64,000 nt of DNA from Gemmatimonadota bacterium (GTDB lineage: Bacteria > Gemmatimonadota > Gemmatimonadetes > Longimicrobiales > Gaopeijiaceae), in the NCBI GenBank assembly GCA_022823225.1, contig JAJDXM010000017.1, forward strand, positions 1 to 64,000. The letters are read 5' to 3'. The translations under genes and the position numbers were made by a program. The notes beneath the pieces are model-generated. The model had not been told where the DNA came from. It saw nothing but the letters and a program-made list of their open reading frames with translations, and made no database searches. Shown in pieces: positions 1-8,876 of this stretch (its first letter is position 1; every line of letters starts with the position of its first letter).

Positions 1-106
1 TGCGGTGCTCCCGATGTGTTGGTACGGCGAAAACGGACGTGAGGCAAACGGCAAGAATGGCAGATCGTGCAGTCCTGATTGAACTTACGTAACTCCTTGC
101 CGTGAT

Positions 107-1171
107 TCAGGATTCTTCCGCCTTGCCAGCCCGGCGCCTCGCCGCTCCCGGTGCTTGCGGGGCTTTGTCCACGGTCGGCTGCCAGGAGCTGCGCAGCTCG
201 CGAATGGCCTCGGCAAGTTTCGGCGCCACCTCGAAGACATCGCCCACGATCCCGTAGTCTGCCACCCCGAAGATCGGCGCGTCCGCGTCGCGGTTGACCG
301 CCACGATCACGCCTGAGGTGCGCATCCCGGCCAGGTGCTGGATCGCGCCCGATATCGCCATCGCGAAGTACAGCTTCGGGGTGACGGTCTTGCCGGTCTG
401 GCCGACCTGTTCGGCGTGCGGACGCCAGCCGGCGTCGACCACCGCCCGGGATGCACCGAGCGCCGCCGTGTCACCCAGCGCGTCCTTCAGGTCGGCCAGG
501 ATGTGCCAGTTGGCAGGGTCCTTCATTCCGCGTCCTCCCGACACCACGATCTCCGCCTCCGAGACATCGAGCGCATCGCCCCCGGACGGCTCGAACCCCC
601 TTACCCGGTATCCGCCGGAGTCCCCGCCGCCCCCCGCCGCCACCACCTCCACAGCCGCATCGCGGGGAGACTCCGTCGCGGCAAAGACGTTCGGCCTCAC
701 GGAGAGAAGCACCGGGGCGCGCCCGACGCGCACCCGCGCCAGCGCCTTCCCGGCGAAGACGGGACGCGTGGCGACGATCCCGGCGCCGTCGGCCTCCACG
801 GCGACCACATCGGTGAGGAGCGGCGAGGCCAGCTTCGCGGCGACCCTGGGGGCGAGATCCCTTCCCGGCCCGGTCGCGGCGAAGACCGCCGCCGCGTAGC
901 CGCGTTCCCGGGTCAGCGCGGCCAGGGCCGCCGCATTCACGGCCACCGAAGCCGGGCCGGGCTCCCCGGTGTCGATCTCGAGCACCCGGTCGGCGCCCCG
1001 GGCCGAGAGCGTCGCGGCCAGTTCACCCGAGCCCGGCCCGGCCAGCGCGGCGACGTCGACCTGCGAGCCCAGCGAATCCGCGAGGCCGCGCGCGGCCGAG
1101 ACCACCTCGCCCGAGACGCTGCCGACCCTCCCGTTCCTGGTCTCCGCGACAGCAAGCACGCCGGCCATCAC
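107..1171 (-). CDS. etfA: Electron transfer flavoprotein alpha subunit
   Basis: This is the FAD-binding subunit of the soluble ETF heterodimer, which takes electrons from acyl-CoA dehydrogenases and passes them towards the quinone pool. The 354-residue protein has the usual family length. The C-terminal FAD domain is clear: VVSGGRGMKDP near residue 210, then GQTGKTVTPKLYFAMAISG and the VNRDADAPIFGVADYGIVGD segment. The N-terminal half is the weakly conserved ETF fold. The GTG at 1171 overlaps the etfB stop codon (GTGA), with an in-frame ATG at 1168, so translation is coupled to etfB. The beta-oxidation and acyl-CoA dehydrogenase genes elsewhere in the window are plausible electron donors (inference). 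The identification is secure; only the exact start is open. Confidence 0.95.
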   Translation of the reverse strand: MMAGVLAVAETRNGRVGSVSGEVVSAARGLADSLGSQVDVAALAGPGSGELAATLSARGADRVLEIDTGEPGPASVAVNAAALAALTRERGYAAAVFAATGPGRDLAPRVAAKLASPLLTDVVAVEADGAGIVATRPVFAGKALARVRVGRAPVLLSVRPNVFAATESPRDAAVEVVAAGGGGDSGGYRVRGFEPSGGDALDVSEAEIVVSGGRGMKDPANWHILADLKDALGDTAALGASRAVVDAGWRPHAEQVGQTGKTVTPKLYFAMAISGAIQHLAGMRTSGVIVAVNRDADAPIFGVADYGIVGDVFEVAPKLAEAIRELRSSWQPTVDKAPQAPGAARRRAGKAEES

Positions 1172-1917
1172 AGAACCTTCGCCTCTTCCCTCAGGAGCCG
1201 CACGAGTTCCGGGACGGCGTCCACACCCTCGCCCACGATCCTCCCCGGGGGCCGCTCCGCCGGGTATTCCAGCCGCTCCACGACCAGCGCGGATTCGATG
1301 GCCGGCGCCTCCTTCTCCAACAGCGGCTTCCGCTTTGCCATCATGATCCCGCGGAGAGAGGCGTACCGGGGCTCGTAGCGGCCCTTCGTCACCGTCGCCA
1401 CCGCCGGAAGATCGAGGTCAACAACCTCCTGCCCCCCCTCCACCGCCCTGCGGCAGGTGACCGCGTCACCGCCGGCATCGATCGCGGTCACCGACGTGGC
1501 GCAGGGCCGCCCGAGAAGCTCGGCCACCATGGGGCCGACCTGCTGCTGGTCGTCGTCAACCGCCTTTACCCCAAAAAGGACGAGTGCGGCGTCGTCGCCG
1601 GCAAGTTCCTCGGCCAGAACCCGGGCCGTGGCCCATCCGTCCATCGTGGGTTCGCCCTTGAGCAGAACTGCGCGGTGAGCCCCCAGGGCGAGCCCCGCGC
1701 GCAGGGTCTCCTTCGCGGCGTCGGGCCCGAAACTCAGCAGCGTGACCTCGCCGGCCCCCGCCCCCTCCACCAGCCGCAGCGCCGCCTCCACCGCGAATTC
1801 GTCGTAGGGGCTCATCACGTACTTCACCCCGTCGCGCTCGATGTCGTTGCCGTCCTCCGAGATACGGATTCGCGTCTCGGTGTCGGGGACGCGCTTCACG
1901 CATACGGTGATGTTCAA
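1168..1917 (-). CDS. etfB: Electron transfer flavoprotein beta subunit
   Basis: This is the AMP-binding partner of EtfA in the heterodimer that collects electrons from flavin dehydrogenases. The 249 residues match the family length. The N-terminus MNITVCVKRVPDTETRIRI, the YDEFAVEAALRL segment and the C-terminal LRGIMMAKRKPL motif (about residue 195) are typical. It is the first gene of the etfBA pair. An inverted repeat lies 20-35 bp upstream of its ATG and could be an operator (see the entry at 1938). Confidence 0.95.
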   Translation of the reverse strand: MNITVCVKRVPDTETRIRISEDGNDIERDGVKYVMSPYDEFAVEAALRLVEGAGAGEVTLLSFGPDAAKETLRAGLALGAHRAVLLKGEPTMDGWATARVLAEELAGDDAALVLFGVKAVDDDQQQVGPMVAELLGRPCATSVTAIDAGGDAVTCRRAVEGGQEVVDLDLPAVATVTKGRYEPRYASLRGIMMAKRKPLLEKEAPAIESALVVERLEYPAERPPGRIVGEGVDAVPELVRLLREEAKVL

Positions 1918-1937
1918 GTGACGCCTCGTGTCAAGAG

Positions 1938-1953
1938 GACATTACAAAATGTC
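1938..1953. promoter_or_regulatory. Inverted repeat upstream of etfB
   Basis: GACATT-ACAA-AATGTC is a perfect 6-bp inverted repeat with a 4-nt spacer, 20 bp before the etfB start in the 84-bp gap after nhaC. Its position suits an operator for a TetR- or FadR-like regulator of acyl-CoA metabolism. No regulator is nearby and a short repeat can arise by chance, so this is a weak call. Confidence 0.25.
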
Positions 1954-2001
1954 GTGTTGGCTTTACATGCGCTCGCCGCCGCGCGACTGGCCGCGGGACT
2001 G

Positions 2002-3444
2002 CTACAGGAACGCCCCGGCAACCGCGAAGCAGACGGTCGCCACCGCACCGCCCGCCAGCGCGTACGGCAATTGCGTGCGCACATGGTCGACGTGGTCGGT
2101 CGCGGACGCCATGGAAGATATCACGGTGGTGTCGCTGATGGGCGAGCAGTGGTCGCCGAAGATCCCGCCGGAGAGCGCAGCCGCCAGGAAGGGGGCGAGG
2201 TCCAGATCCATGGCTGCCGCGGCGGGGACCACGATCGGGATCATGATGGCAAAGGTTCCCCAGCTCGAGCCGATCGAAAACGCGATCGCGGAGGAGACGA
2301 CGAAGACGAGCGGAAGGAAGACGGCCGGGGCCAGGTTCCCCTCCACAAGGCCGGCCACGTAGTCGCCGGTACCCAGCGCGCCCGCCACGTCGCCGAGCGC
2401 CAGGGCGAGGATCAGGATGAGCGCCAGGGGCACCAGTCCGCCCGCCCCTCGCAGCGCGATCTTCACCAGCTCGTCGACCTTGAAGCCCTTCTGGGCCAGC
2501 AGGAGGATCCACGCGGCCCCCAGCCCCGCCATCGAGGCCCACAGGACGGACGTGGAGCCTTCCCCGGCCCGCAGTGTGCCGTCGCCGGTGATCCACAGCC
2601 CCAGCGGCATCATCAGCACGAGCACCACCACGGGGACGATCATGTTCAGGGCGCGGGGCGGGATCGGGGGCTCTTCCTCGCCGCCGAGCACCCCTTCGTC
2701 CATCATCGGCATGGCTCCAGCCGAAAGAACCTCGCCCTCGGCGGCGCGTTTCTCGGCCCGCTTCATCGGCCCCCAGTCCAGCTTCCACAGCACGACCGCG
2801 AGCGCCAGAAGCACCGCCGCGAAGGAGTAGAAGTTGAAGAGGATCGAACGCAGAAAGACCCCGAGGGAGTCCTCCACTCCAGCGCGGTTCAGGAGACCGA
2901 GGTTGTAGGCGCCCCACGCGTTGAGCGGAATCAGTATGCAGATCGGGGCGCTCGTGGAGTCGATCAGGTAGGCCAGCTTTTCGCGGGAGACCCGGTAGCG
3001 GTCGAAGAGGGGACGGGAGACCGATCCGGCGACGAGCACCGTGATGTTGGACTCGATGAAGATGGCCACGCCGATGATCCACGCCAGGAACTGGGCGCGG
3101 CGCCCGTTCGTGACCCAGCGCCTCCGCTCCAGCCACGAAACGAATCCGGCGACTCCCCCGGAAGCCGACAGCGTCGCGATCAGCGCACCGATCACCAGGG
3201 TGAACAACACCACCTTGGCTTCCCCCGGGTTGCAGGGCTCGCCGAGTTCCTCCGGTGTGCATCCCAGTACCCGCACCCCGTACTCGATGCTCTCCGACAG
3301 CCCCGCCGCCGGGTTCCACCCGCTCAGGATGGTGCAGCCGAGCCAGATCCCGCCCGCCAGCGACAGGTACACCTGCCGGGTCTTGATCGCCAGACCGATC
3401 GCGAGAAGCGGGGGCAGCAGGGAGATCCAGGTGGGTTCGCTCAT
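2002..3444 (-). CDS. NhaC-family Na+/H+ antiporter
   Basis: This is an inner-membrane secondary transporter of the NhaC/ArsB-like superfamily, expected to exchange sodium for protons. The protein has about 480 residues and roughly a dozen hydrophobic segments, for example WISLLPPLLAIGLAI at the N-terminus, FIESNITVLVAGS near 120, and AIAFSIGSSWGTFAIMIPIV near 390, which is typical of the family core. A charged stretch (residues about 210-255) is probably a cytoplasmic loop. I chose ATG 3444, although a TTG two codons upstream is possible. It starts 11 nt after the stop of the glycosylase gene and is probably cotranscribed with it. The substrate is inferred; some relatives carry amino or organic acids. 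Confidence 0.8.
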   Translation of the reverse strand: MSEPTWISLLPPLLAIGLAIKTRQVYLSLAGGIWLGCTILSGWNPAAGLSESIEYGVRVLGCTPEELGEPCNPGEAKVVLFTLVIGALIATLSASGGVAGFVSWLERRRWVTNGRRAQFLAWIIGVAIFIESNITVLVAGSVSRPLFDRYRVSREKLAYLIDSTSAPICILIPLNAWGAYNLGLLNRAGVEDSLGVFLRSILFNFYSFAAVLLALAVVLWKLDWGPMKRAEKRAAEGEVLSAGAMPMMDEGVLGGEEEPPIPPRALNMIVPVVVLVLMMPLGLWITGDGTLRAGEGSTSVLWASMAGLGAAWILLLAQKGFKVDELVKIALRGAGGLVPLALILILALALGDVAGALGTGDYVAGLVEGNLAPAVFLPLVFVVSSAIAFSIGSSWGTFAIMIPIVVPAAAAMDLDLAPFLAAALSGGIFGDHCSPISDTTVISSMASATDHVDHVRTQLPYALAGGAVATVCFAVAGAFL

Positions 3445-3455
3445 GACCAACTAAC

Positions 3456-4037
3456 CTACCACCTTGGCGGCTTCACCGCCGGATGTCCCTTGACGAAGAA
3501 CCTGAGTGGCCAGTCTGCTGCCCGGGAGACGCCGATCCGGCCCGACGCGCCCGTCTTGGACTCCTCCACCGGGGTGCCGGGGATCAGCCGCACCGGCGGG
3601 CGCGCCAGGTCGTGGTAGTTGTGCCGCATCGTAATGCCGAGCGCCTGGGCAAGACGCCCCGGGCCGCTGCACAGGTCGGTATCGCGCTTCCGGCGCGCGG
3701 CCATCACCTCCCGGCCGGCGACCGGATCGAGGGCGCGGATGAGGACCGCGGCCGGGACGCCTTCCTCGCCGGTGACCACGTTGATGCAGTGGTGGATGCC
3801 GTAGGAGACGTACACGTAGAGTGTGCCGCGCGCCGCGAACATCGCGTCGTTGCGCGGCGTGCGTCCCTTCGAAACGTGGGCGTGGCTCGCGGGGTCGGCG
3901 AGCCCCAGGTAGGCCTCGGTCTCGACGATCACGCCCCTGGTTTCGGAGCCGTCCACGGTGGAGACAAGCGTCGACCCGAGAAGGCGCCGTGCGACGTCCG
4001 CGGTATCGCCGTCCAGGAATTCCCGGCGCCGGCCCAC
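3456..4037 (-). CDS. 3-methyladenine DNA glycosylase (AAG/MPG family)
   Basis: This base-excision-repair enzyme removes alkylated purines by flipping the base and cutting the N-glycosidic bond. The 193-residue single domain matches bacterial AAG. The catalytic glutamate lies in GVIVETEAYLG near residue 45. DPASHAHVSKGRTPRND, LYVYVSYGIHHCINVV and AVLIRALDP follow in the usual order. The start is GTG 4037. It sits between an NYN/OST-HTH gene (20-nt gap) and nhaC in a leftward run. Nothing suggests a functional link between the three beyond shared transcription. Confidence 0.92.
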   Translation of the reverse strand: MGRRREFLDGDTADVARRLLGSTLVSTVDGSETRGVIVETEAYLGLADPASHAHVSKGRTPRNDAMFAARGTLYVYVSYGIHHCINVVTGEEGVPAAVLIRALDPVAGREVMAARRKRDTDLCSGPGRLAQALGITMRHNYHDLARPPVRLIPGTPVEESKTGASGRIGVSRAADWPLRFFVKGHPAVKPPRW

Positions 4038-4057
4038 AGCTGCGGGGCCGTGGGCTG

Positions 4058-5890
4058 CTAGTCGCGGGCGCCGCGATCGCGCTTGCGGCGCCCCCAGGGA
4101 AGCAGGCCGCGCAGGCGCGACTTTCCTCCGTCGTCATCCGCCGGCGCCTCCCCCGGTTTGCCCCGGCGCGCGCCCTTCGCGACGGCATGGCCCTCGGTGT
4201 CCCCGCCGGGCGTCTCCGAAAGCGGGAGTCCGGGCTGTCTCACCGCGTCCTCCGTGCGACGATCCCGCGCGGGTGCGCGGCCCGCCGGTCGGGATCCCCC
4301 CCTGGGGCCGCGTTGCCGCTGGTGCGCGGTGGAACCCGCTCGCCGTCCACCGCTCCGGGTGCTTGCCGCCACGCCACGGCGCCCTCCCGCCGGTGCCGGC
4401 GCCGCCGCCTTTTCGGCCGCCTTCGCGCGGCGCCGCTCGTAGTCTCCGGTCCAGTTCTGGAGCACCGTCTCGGCGCGCGCGCGCGAAAGCACCTTCTTCA
4501 CTCGCTCCGGCGATTCGTGCAGCACGCTGAACACCTCCGCCCCGAACTGTTCGACCAGACGCTCCGCGGTCTTGATACCCACGCCCTTGTACCGATTCGC
4601 CAGGTAGCTCCGGATCGAGTTTTCGCTCGTCGGCAGCTCGAGGGCCCTGGCGTCGAACGGAACGCCGTCGGCCCGACCCGGGTCCGCGAGCCGGACCTCG
4701 AAGCTCCCGCCCCGCAGACGTCCCAGGGACACGATTCCCTCCGCTTCGGCGAACTGCAGGAACTTGCTGAACTTCCCGAATCCGAACGCACCTTCGTCGA
4801 AGTCCTTGTCGATCGCGAGCATCTTGCGCTTCAGGTCCGAATCGCGGACGGACGACCCTCGGTGCTGTCCGGCCAGTTCGCGCACGGCACGCCCGAGCAG
4901 ATCCAGAGCCGGGCGGGGGTCCTGGCGCGAGGCGCTCTTCTGTCCGGTGGCGGCGCGCGTTCCCCGTGTGGACGCCTCCTCCCCGCTGCCGTTCCTTCCC
5001 GCCCTGCCCGCCGGGGCACGGCGGGCTGGAGCGGCACGGCGTTCCCTGCCACCCTGATCGGCCTCGGCCGGGCCCGGTGCAGCGGCGCGCCTGTCGGGCG
5101 GGGGGGGCTCGGGCAGCTGCTCCGAAGGCGCGACCAGATACTGCCCGTTCGCGGCGCGCTCGATGGCAACGAGGCCCTTGTTCGCCGCCTCGACCAGGAA
5201 CTTCGAGAAGTTCTTGAATCCGAGACCCCGCTCGTCGAACGCCGGCCACAGCTCGATCATCACCTGCTTGAGGCGATCGGAACGCATGACGTCGCCACGC
5301 GAAACCATGCGCGTGACCGCTTCTTCCACACAGTGCCACGCGTCGGGTTCTCCGAGGTCCTCTTCCGATGTCTTGCTGAGTCCGGCAAGCGACGTGTAGG
5401 AGTAGTACTCGTCACAGTTCTGGACCAGGATGTCGGACGTGGACTCCTGGATCCCGATCCCGATCACGTACTTCCCGTACTCCTTGAGCTTCAGGACGAG
5501 GCTCGAGAAATCGGAGTCTCCGGTCAGCAGGATGTAGGTGCCGATCTCCGGACGGATGAACACCAGTTCGATCCCGTCGATCGCCATGCGGATGTCCGTA
5601 GCGTTCTTCTTCGAACTCCCGTATGCGGGGGCGAAGATCAGGTCGATCGACGCTTCCGAAAGGGGGACGATGTACTGGGGATACCGGCGCCAGTCGGCGT
5701 ACGCCCTCTGTACCGTCACCTTGCCCTTGATGATGTCCGAGTCGAGCAGCCGCTTCAGTTCCTTGGCCAGATCGCTCCGCATTCCCATGGTGACGTTGTC
5801 GAAATCGATCAGCAACGCCGCGTTGGGGGCTTCACGGTGCGCCGCCGCGGCGGGATCGGCATGGGGCGCCTTCATATAGGGATTGACCAT
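4058..5890 (-). CDS. NYN-domain protein with two OST-HTH/LOTUS domains and a HhH-like segment
   Basis: This is a predicted RNA-directed protein of 610 residues. Residues about 20-170 form a PIN-like NYN (DUF88/LabA) domain with the acidic positions LLIDFDNV, ATDIRMAIDGIEL and LLTGDSDFSSLV, which suggests a metal-dependent RNase. Two OST-HTH/LOTUS modules follow (about 180-255 and 320-400), each with the GFGKFSKFL or GFKNFSKFL signature. A segment near 425-475 (KGVGIKTAERLVEQFG) resembles a helix-hairpin-helix nucleic-acid-binding motif. The last ~130 residues are Arg/Ala/Gly-rich and probably disordered. LOTUS domains are known to bind G-rich or structured RNA. Nuclease activity is inferred from the family. 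ATG 5890 lies 4 nt from the upstream ligase stop; an ATG at 5875 is the alternative. Confidence 0.85.
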   Translation of the reverse strand: MVNPYMKAPHADPAAAAHREAPNAALLIDFDNVTMGMRSDLAKELKRLLDSDIIKGKVTVQRAYADWRRYPQYIVPLSEASIDLIFAPAYGSSKKNATDIRMAIDGIELVFIRPEIGTYILLTGDSDFSSLVLKLKEYGKYVIGIGIQESTSDILVQNCDEYYSYTSLAGLSKTSEEDLGEPDAWHCVEEAVTRMVSRGDVMRSDRLKQVMIELWPAFDERGLGFKNFSKFLVEAANKGLVAIERAANGQYLVAPSEQLPEPPPPDRRAAAPGPAEADQGGRERRAAPARRAPAGRAGRNGSGEEASTRGTRAATGQKSASRQDPRPALDLLGRAVRELAGQHRGSSVRDSDLKRKMLAIDKDFDEGAFGFGKFSKFLQFAEAEGIVSLGRLRGGSFEVRLADPGRADGVPFDARALELPTSENSIRSYLANRYKGVGIKTAERLVEQFGAEVFSVLHESPERVKKVLSRARAETVLQNWTGDYERRRAKAAEKAAAPAPAGGRRGVAASTRSGGRRAGSTAHQRQRGPRGGSRPAGRAPARDRRTEDAVRQPGLPLSETPGGDTEGHAVAKGARRGKPGEAPADDDGGKSRLRGLLPWGRRKRDRGARD

Positions 5891-5893
5891 TCT

Positions 5894-7504
5894 TCATTCG
5901 TCCAGCAAGTCATCGCGTTCCCCCGCGGGCCGGTCCGGCCGTTCGGCAACAACCCGGCGGGCGACCTCGCGCCTCCACACCTTGCCGGTCCCGGTAAGGG
6001 GAAGTTCCTCCATGAAGGTAACAAGATCGGGGACCTTGTAGTCCGCCAGGGTGGCCGCACACCAGCTCCTGATCTCGTTCCCGGTCACGATTCCGCCTTC
6101 GATCCGCACGACGCACGCGCATATCGCCTCGCCCAGGATCTCGTCCGCAATGCCGACGACCGCACTCCGTTCCACCGCCGGATGAGCCAGAAGCCGATCC
6201 TCCACCTCTCGTGCGTGAACGTTCGTCCCACCGCGGATGATCACGTCCTCCCGCCGGCCGAGCAGGTGAAGGTAGCCTGCCTCGTCCACCATGCCGATGT
6301 CGCCGGTCCGGAGGTATCCCCGGGCGTCGGTCGCAGCCGCCGTCTCGCGCGGCTGGCGGAAGTATCCGCGCATGACGCCGGGCCCCCGCACCCGGATTTC
6401 CCCGACGCTCTCGGTCGGAAGATCCTCTCCGTCGTCCCCGGTGACGCGCACCTCGGTCTCTCCGATCGGCCGTCCCACCGTGAAGACGCGCTTGTCGGGC
6501 GGGTCCCCGGGGCGGCTCACGGCCAGTGTGGACGAGGTCTCGGTGAGGGAGTAGGCAATCAGCAGGGGCGTGCCGAACGTACGCTCGATGCGGCGGGCGA
6601 GGTCGTCCCGAACCGGCGCCCCCGACGCCAGGCAGAGTCTCAGGTTCGGCGGGGTGCCGCCCTGTTCCGCAATCCGGCGGAGTTCCTTCGCAAAGAGGGT
6701 CGGGATCCCGTAGTGCACGGTCGCAGCGTGGCGTCTGGCCAGCTCCAGTGTTTCGGCCTCGTCCACTCCGTCCTGGAGCACCAGGCAGGCGCCGCCGAGA
6801 ACGGTCCCAAGGAGCCCGGGGCCAAGACCGAAGGCGTGGAAGAGCGCGCTGACACCCACCACGACATCTTCTTCGGTGAGCTGCACGGCATCGATGGTTC
6901 CCCGGGCCGCATGAATGAGGCCGCGGTGCGTGAGTTCGACTCCCTTCGGCTTGCCCGTCGTCCCCGACGTGTAGACGACGGCAAAGGGGTCGTCGGGGCT
7001 GGCGGGATGCGCATGGAAATCGCGTCCCAATCCGGCGGAAAGGAGATCCTCCCACTGGAAGACCCTGTCGTCGTACCAGAGGTCCTCTTCGCCGACGGTG
7101 ACCAGGTGGTTGAGTTCCGGCAGTTCAACGAGAAGATCCTCAAAGAGCTGCAGATAGTCGATGCCGTAGGCGTTCTCGGCCGTGATCGCGCACGCCGCTC
7201 CGGAATGCCTGAGCATGTAGCGCAGCTCCGGCGGGGTGAGCCGGGGATTCAGGGGCACGATTGTCGCGCCCAGCTTCGCGGCCGCGAACACGGACACCGC
7301 AAATTCGGGCCAGGCGGGAAGCAGAAGCGCGATCCGGTCGCCGGACCCGATCCCGAGGTTGGCCAGGGAGGCCGCGAGCGCCTCGGACTGGTCGTCCACG
7401 TCTCCGAAGGAGAAGGCTGCCTCCTGCGCAAGCAGGAACGGGGCCCCGGGATTGCGTGTCGCTCGCGACGCCAGAACCGATGAGATCGTGTACCGGTTTT
7501 CCAA
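5894..7504 (-). CDS. Class I adenylate-forming acyl-CoA synthetase
   Basis: This is an AMP-forming ligase that activates a carboxylic acid, probably a fatty or aryl acid, to its CoA thioester. The A3 motif VYTSGTTGKPKGVELTHRG (about residue 155), GEIRVRGPGVMRGYF, TGDIGMVDEAGYLHLLGRR and the C-terminal catalytic lysine in PLTGTGKVWRREV are all present. I chose TTG 7504 (536 aa): GGAGAG lies just upstream, directly after the aroB stop, and residues upstream of it read as aroB shadow. The chain-length class cannot be told from motifs. It could feed the beta-oxidation genes at 23-29 kb (inference). Confidence 0.88.
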   Translation of the reverse strand: MENRYTISSVLASRATRNPGAPFLLAQEAAFSFGDVDDQSEALAASLANLGIGSGDRIALLLPAWPEFAVSVFAAAKLGATIVPLNPRLTPPELRYMLRHSGAACAITAENAYGIDYLQLFEDLLVELPELNHLVTVGEEDLWYDDRVFQWEDLLSAGLGRDFHAHPASPDDPFAVVYTSGTTGKPKGVELTHRGLIHAARGTIDAVQLTEEDVVVGVSALFHAFGLGPGLLGTVLGGACLVLQDGVDEAETLELARRHAATVHYGIPTLFAKELRRIAEQGGTPPNLRLCLASGAPVRDDLARRIERTFGTPLLIAYSLTETSSTLAVSRPGDPPDKRVFTVGRPIGETEVRVTGDDGEDLPTESVGEIRVRGPGVMRGYFRQPRETAAATDARGYLRTGDIGMVDEAGYLHLLGRREDVIIRGGTNVHAREVEDRLLAHPAVERSAVVGIADEILGEAICACVVRIEGGIVTGNEIRSWCAATLADYKVPDLVTFMEELPLTGTGKVWRREVARRVVAERPDRPAGERDDLLDE

Positions 7505-7520
7505 ACGCGGCTCTCCGTGG

Positions 7521-8660
7521 CTACGGATCCTGCAGGACCAGCCCCCTGATGACTCCGACCAGATCGGCTTCCGGGACCGGAACGGTCGTTTCATCGGCGG
7601 CACCGGTGCGCCCGAACTCCACCAGGCGCACAATATGCACTACACCGGAACGTGTCTTCTTGTCCCGGATCATGAGGTCTACCAACTGGAGCGCGCGCGC
7701 GAACGCAGGGTGGCTGTGCGGCAGGCCGAAGGCCGTGACCAGGGTCCGAATCTCCTCGGCGGTCCCGGGCGCGGTCAATCCAAGTTCTTCGCCGATCCGC
7801 GCTTCCGCAACCATCCCGACCGCCACCGCGTGCCCGTGCGGGAGGGCATACCGGGACGCGGCTTCCAGCGCGTGCGCCACGGTGTGGCCGAAGTTGAGGA
7901 TCTTTCGCGAACCGGTCTCGAATTCGTCGCCCGACACGACCTCCGCCTTGAGTTCCACCGAGCGGACGACCGCGCGCGTCACCTCCCCGGGGCTGCCGTC
8001 CAGCAGCGGCGCGGCGTGCGAGGCCAGCCAGCCGGCATACGCGGCATCGAGGGTCACCCCGTGCTTGACGGCCTCGGCGTACCCCGCGGCTCTCACCCCC
8101 CGATCGAGGGTGCTCAGGAAATCGGGGTCCGCCAGCACCATCGCCGGCGCGTGGAATGCCCCGACCAGGTTCTTCCCAGCCGGGTGGTCCACCCCGGTCT
8201 TTCCGCCCACCGAAGCATCGATCATCGCCAGGGTCGTGGTGGGCAGCTGCACCAGGGGCACGCCCCTCAGGAAGGTCGCGGCCACAAAGCCCGCGAGGTC
8301 GCCCGTCACCCCCCCTCCCACCGAGACAACGCAGCTGTCGCGCCCCAGGCGAGCGTCCATGAGCACATCGGTCAGGGCACTCCAGTTTGCCCGGGTCTTG
8401 CTGGTCTCCCCGGCCGGGAAAAACGCCGGCACGACGTCGATTCCGCGGCCCCGGAGCGAGGCCGCCACCTCTTCGTACCACAGGGACGCAACCGTCTCGT
8501 CGGCGATCAGGCCGCACCTTCCGGAAGGCGCGGCGACCTCCACCGCGGGACCGAGCATCTCCCGCACGCCGCTCCCCACGCGGACCACATAGCCGCCCGA
8601 GGAGGAACGGACCGGCACTTCGCTGAAGCTGAGCAGGGACCGCCCCCGTTTGATGTTCAT
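7521..8660 (-). CDS. aroB: 3-dehydroquinate synthase
   Basis: This is the second shikimate-pathway enzyme, an NAD- and metal-dependent cyclase that converts DAHP to 3-dehydroquinate. About 379 residues show the family motifs in order: VVSVGGGVTGDLAGFVAA, PTTTLAMIDASVGGKTGVD, AEAVKHG, the metal-ligand region ILNFGHTVAHALEA and LPHGHAVAVGM. I chose ATG 8660 (MNIKRGRSLL); the in-frame ATGs at 8690 and 8753 add non-conserved Arg-rich sequence. It is the first gene of the leftward run that continues into the acyl-CoA ligase, and is divergent from the PBP gene. A chorismate mutase gene occurs separately at 30.6 kb. Confidence 0.93.
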   Translation of the reverse strand: MNIKRGRSLLSFSEVPVRSSSGGYVVRVGSGVREMLGPAVEVAAPSGRCGLIADETVASLWYEEVAASLRGRGIDVVPAFFPAGETSKTRANWSALTDVLMDARLGRDSCVVSVGGGVTGDLAGFVAATFLRGVPLVQLPTTTLAMIDASVGGKTGVDHPAGKNLVGAFHAPAMVLADPDFLSTLDRGVRAAGYAEAVKHGVTLDAAYAGWLASHAAPLLDGSPGEVTRAVVRSVELKAEVVSGDEFETGSRKILNFGHTVAHALEAASRYALPHGHAVAVGMVAEARIGEELGLTAPGTAEEIRTLVTAFGLPHSHPAFARALQLVDLMIRDKKTRSGVVHIVRLVEFGRTGAADETTVPVPEADLVGVIRGLVLQDP

Positions 8661-8791
8661 GTGCGCAGACTTGCCGCAGCCATGAACCATCGATGCCCGC
8701 GCGCGCCGGGTCAAGGCGCCACACGCCCGGCGAGCGCGCCGGGTGGGGGCCACACCCGGACAACCCTGTCACGCCCGCATCGCTCGAAGGT

Positions 8792-8797
8792 TATAAT
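8792..8797 (+). promoter_or_regulatory. Candidate -10 element for the PBP gene
   Basis: A perfect TATAAT lies in the 216-bp divergent gap between aroB and the PBP gene, 80 bp before the PBP start. The region upstream (around TGTCAC at 8767-8772, about 19 bp away) is only a poor -35. The call rests on the rarity of TATAAT in DNA this GC-rich. Confidence 0.35.
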
Positions 8798-8876
8798 TGG
8801 AACTGACGTTCGAAACCGCCGAAGGGCGCCAGCGGACCAGGCGGCGGCCAGGACGCGAAGGGGAGAAGGAGATTTG

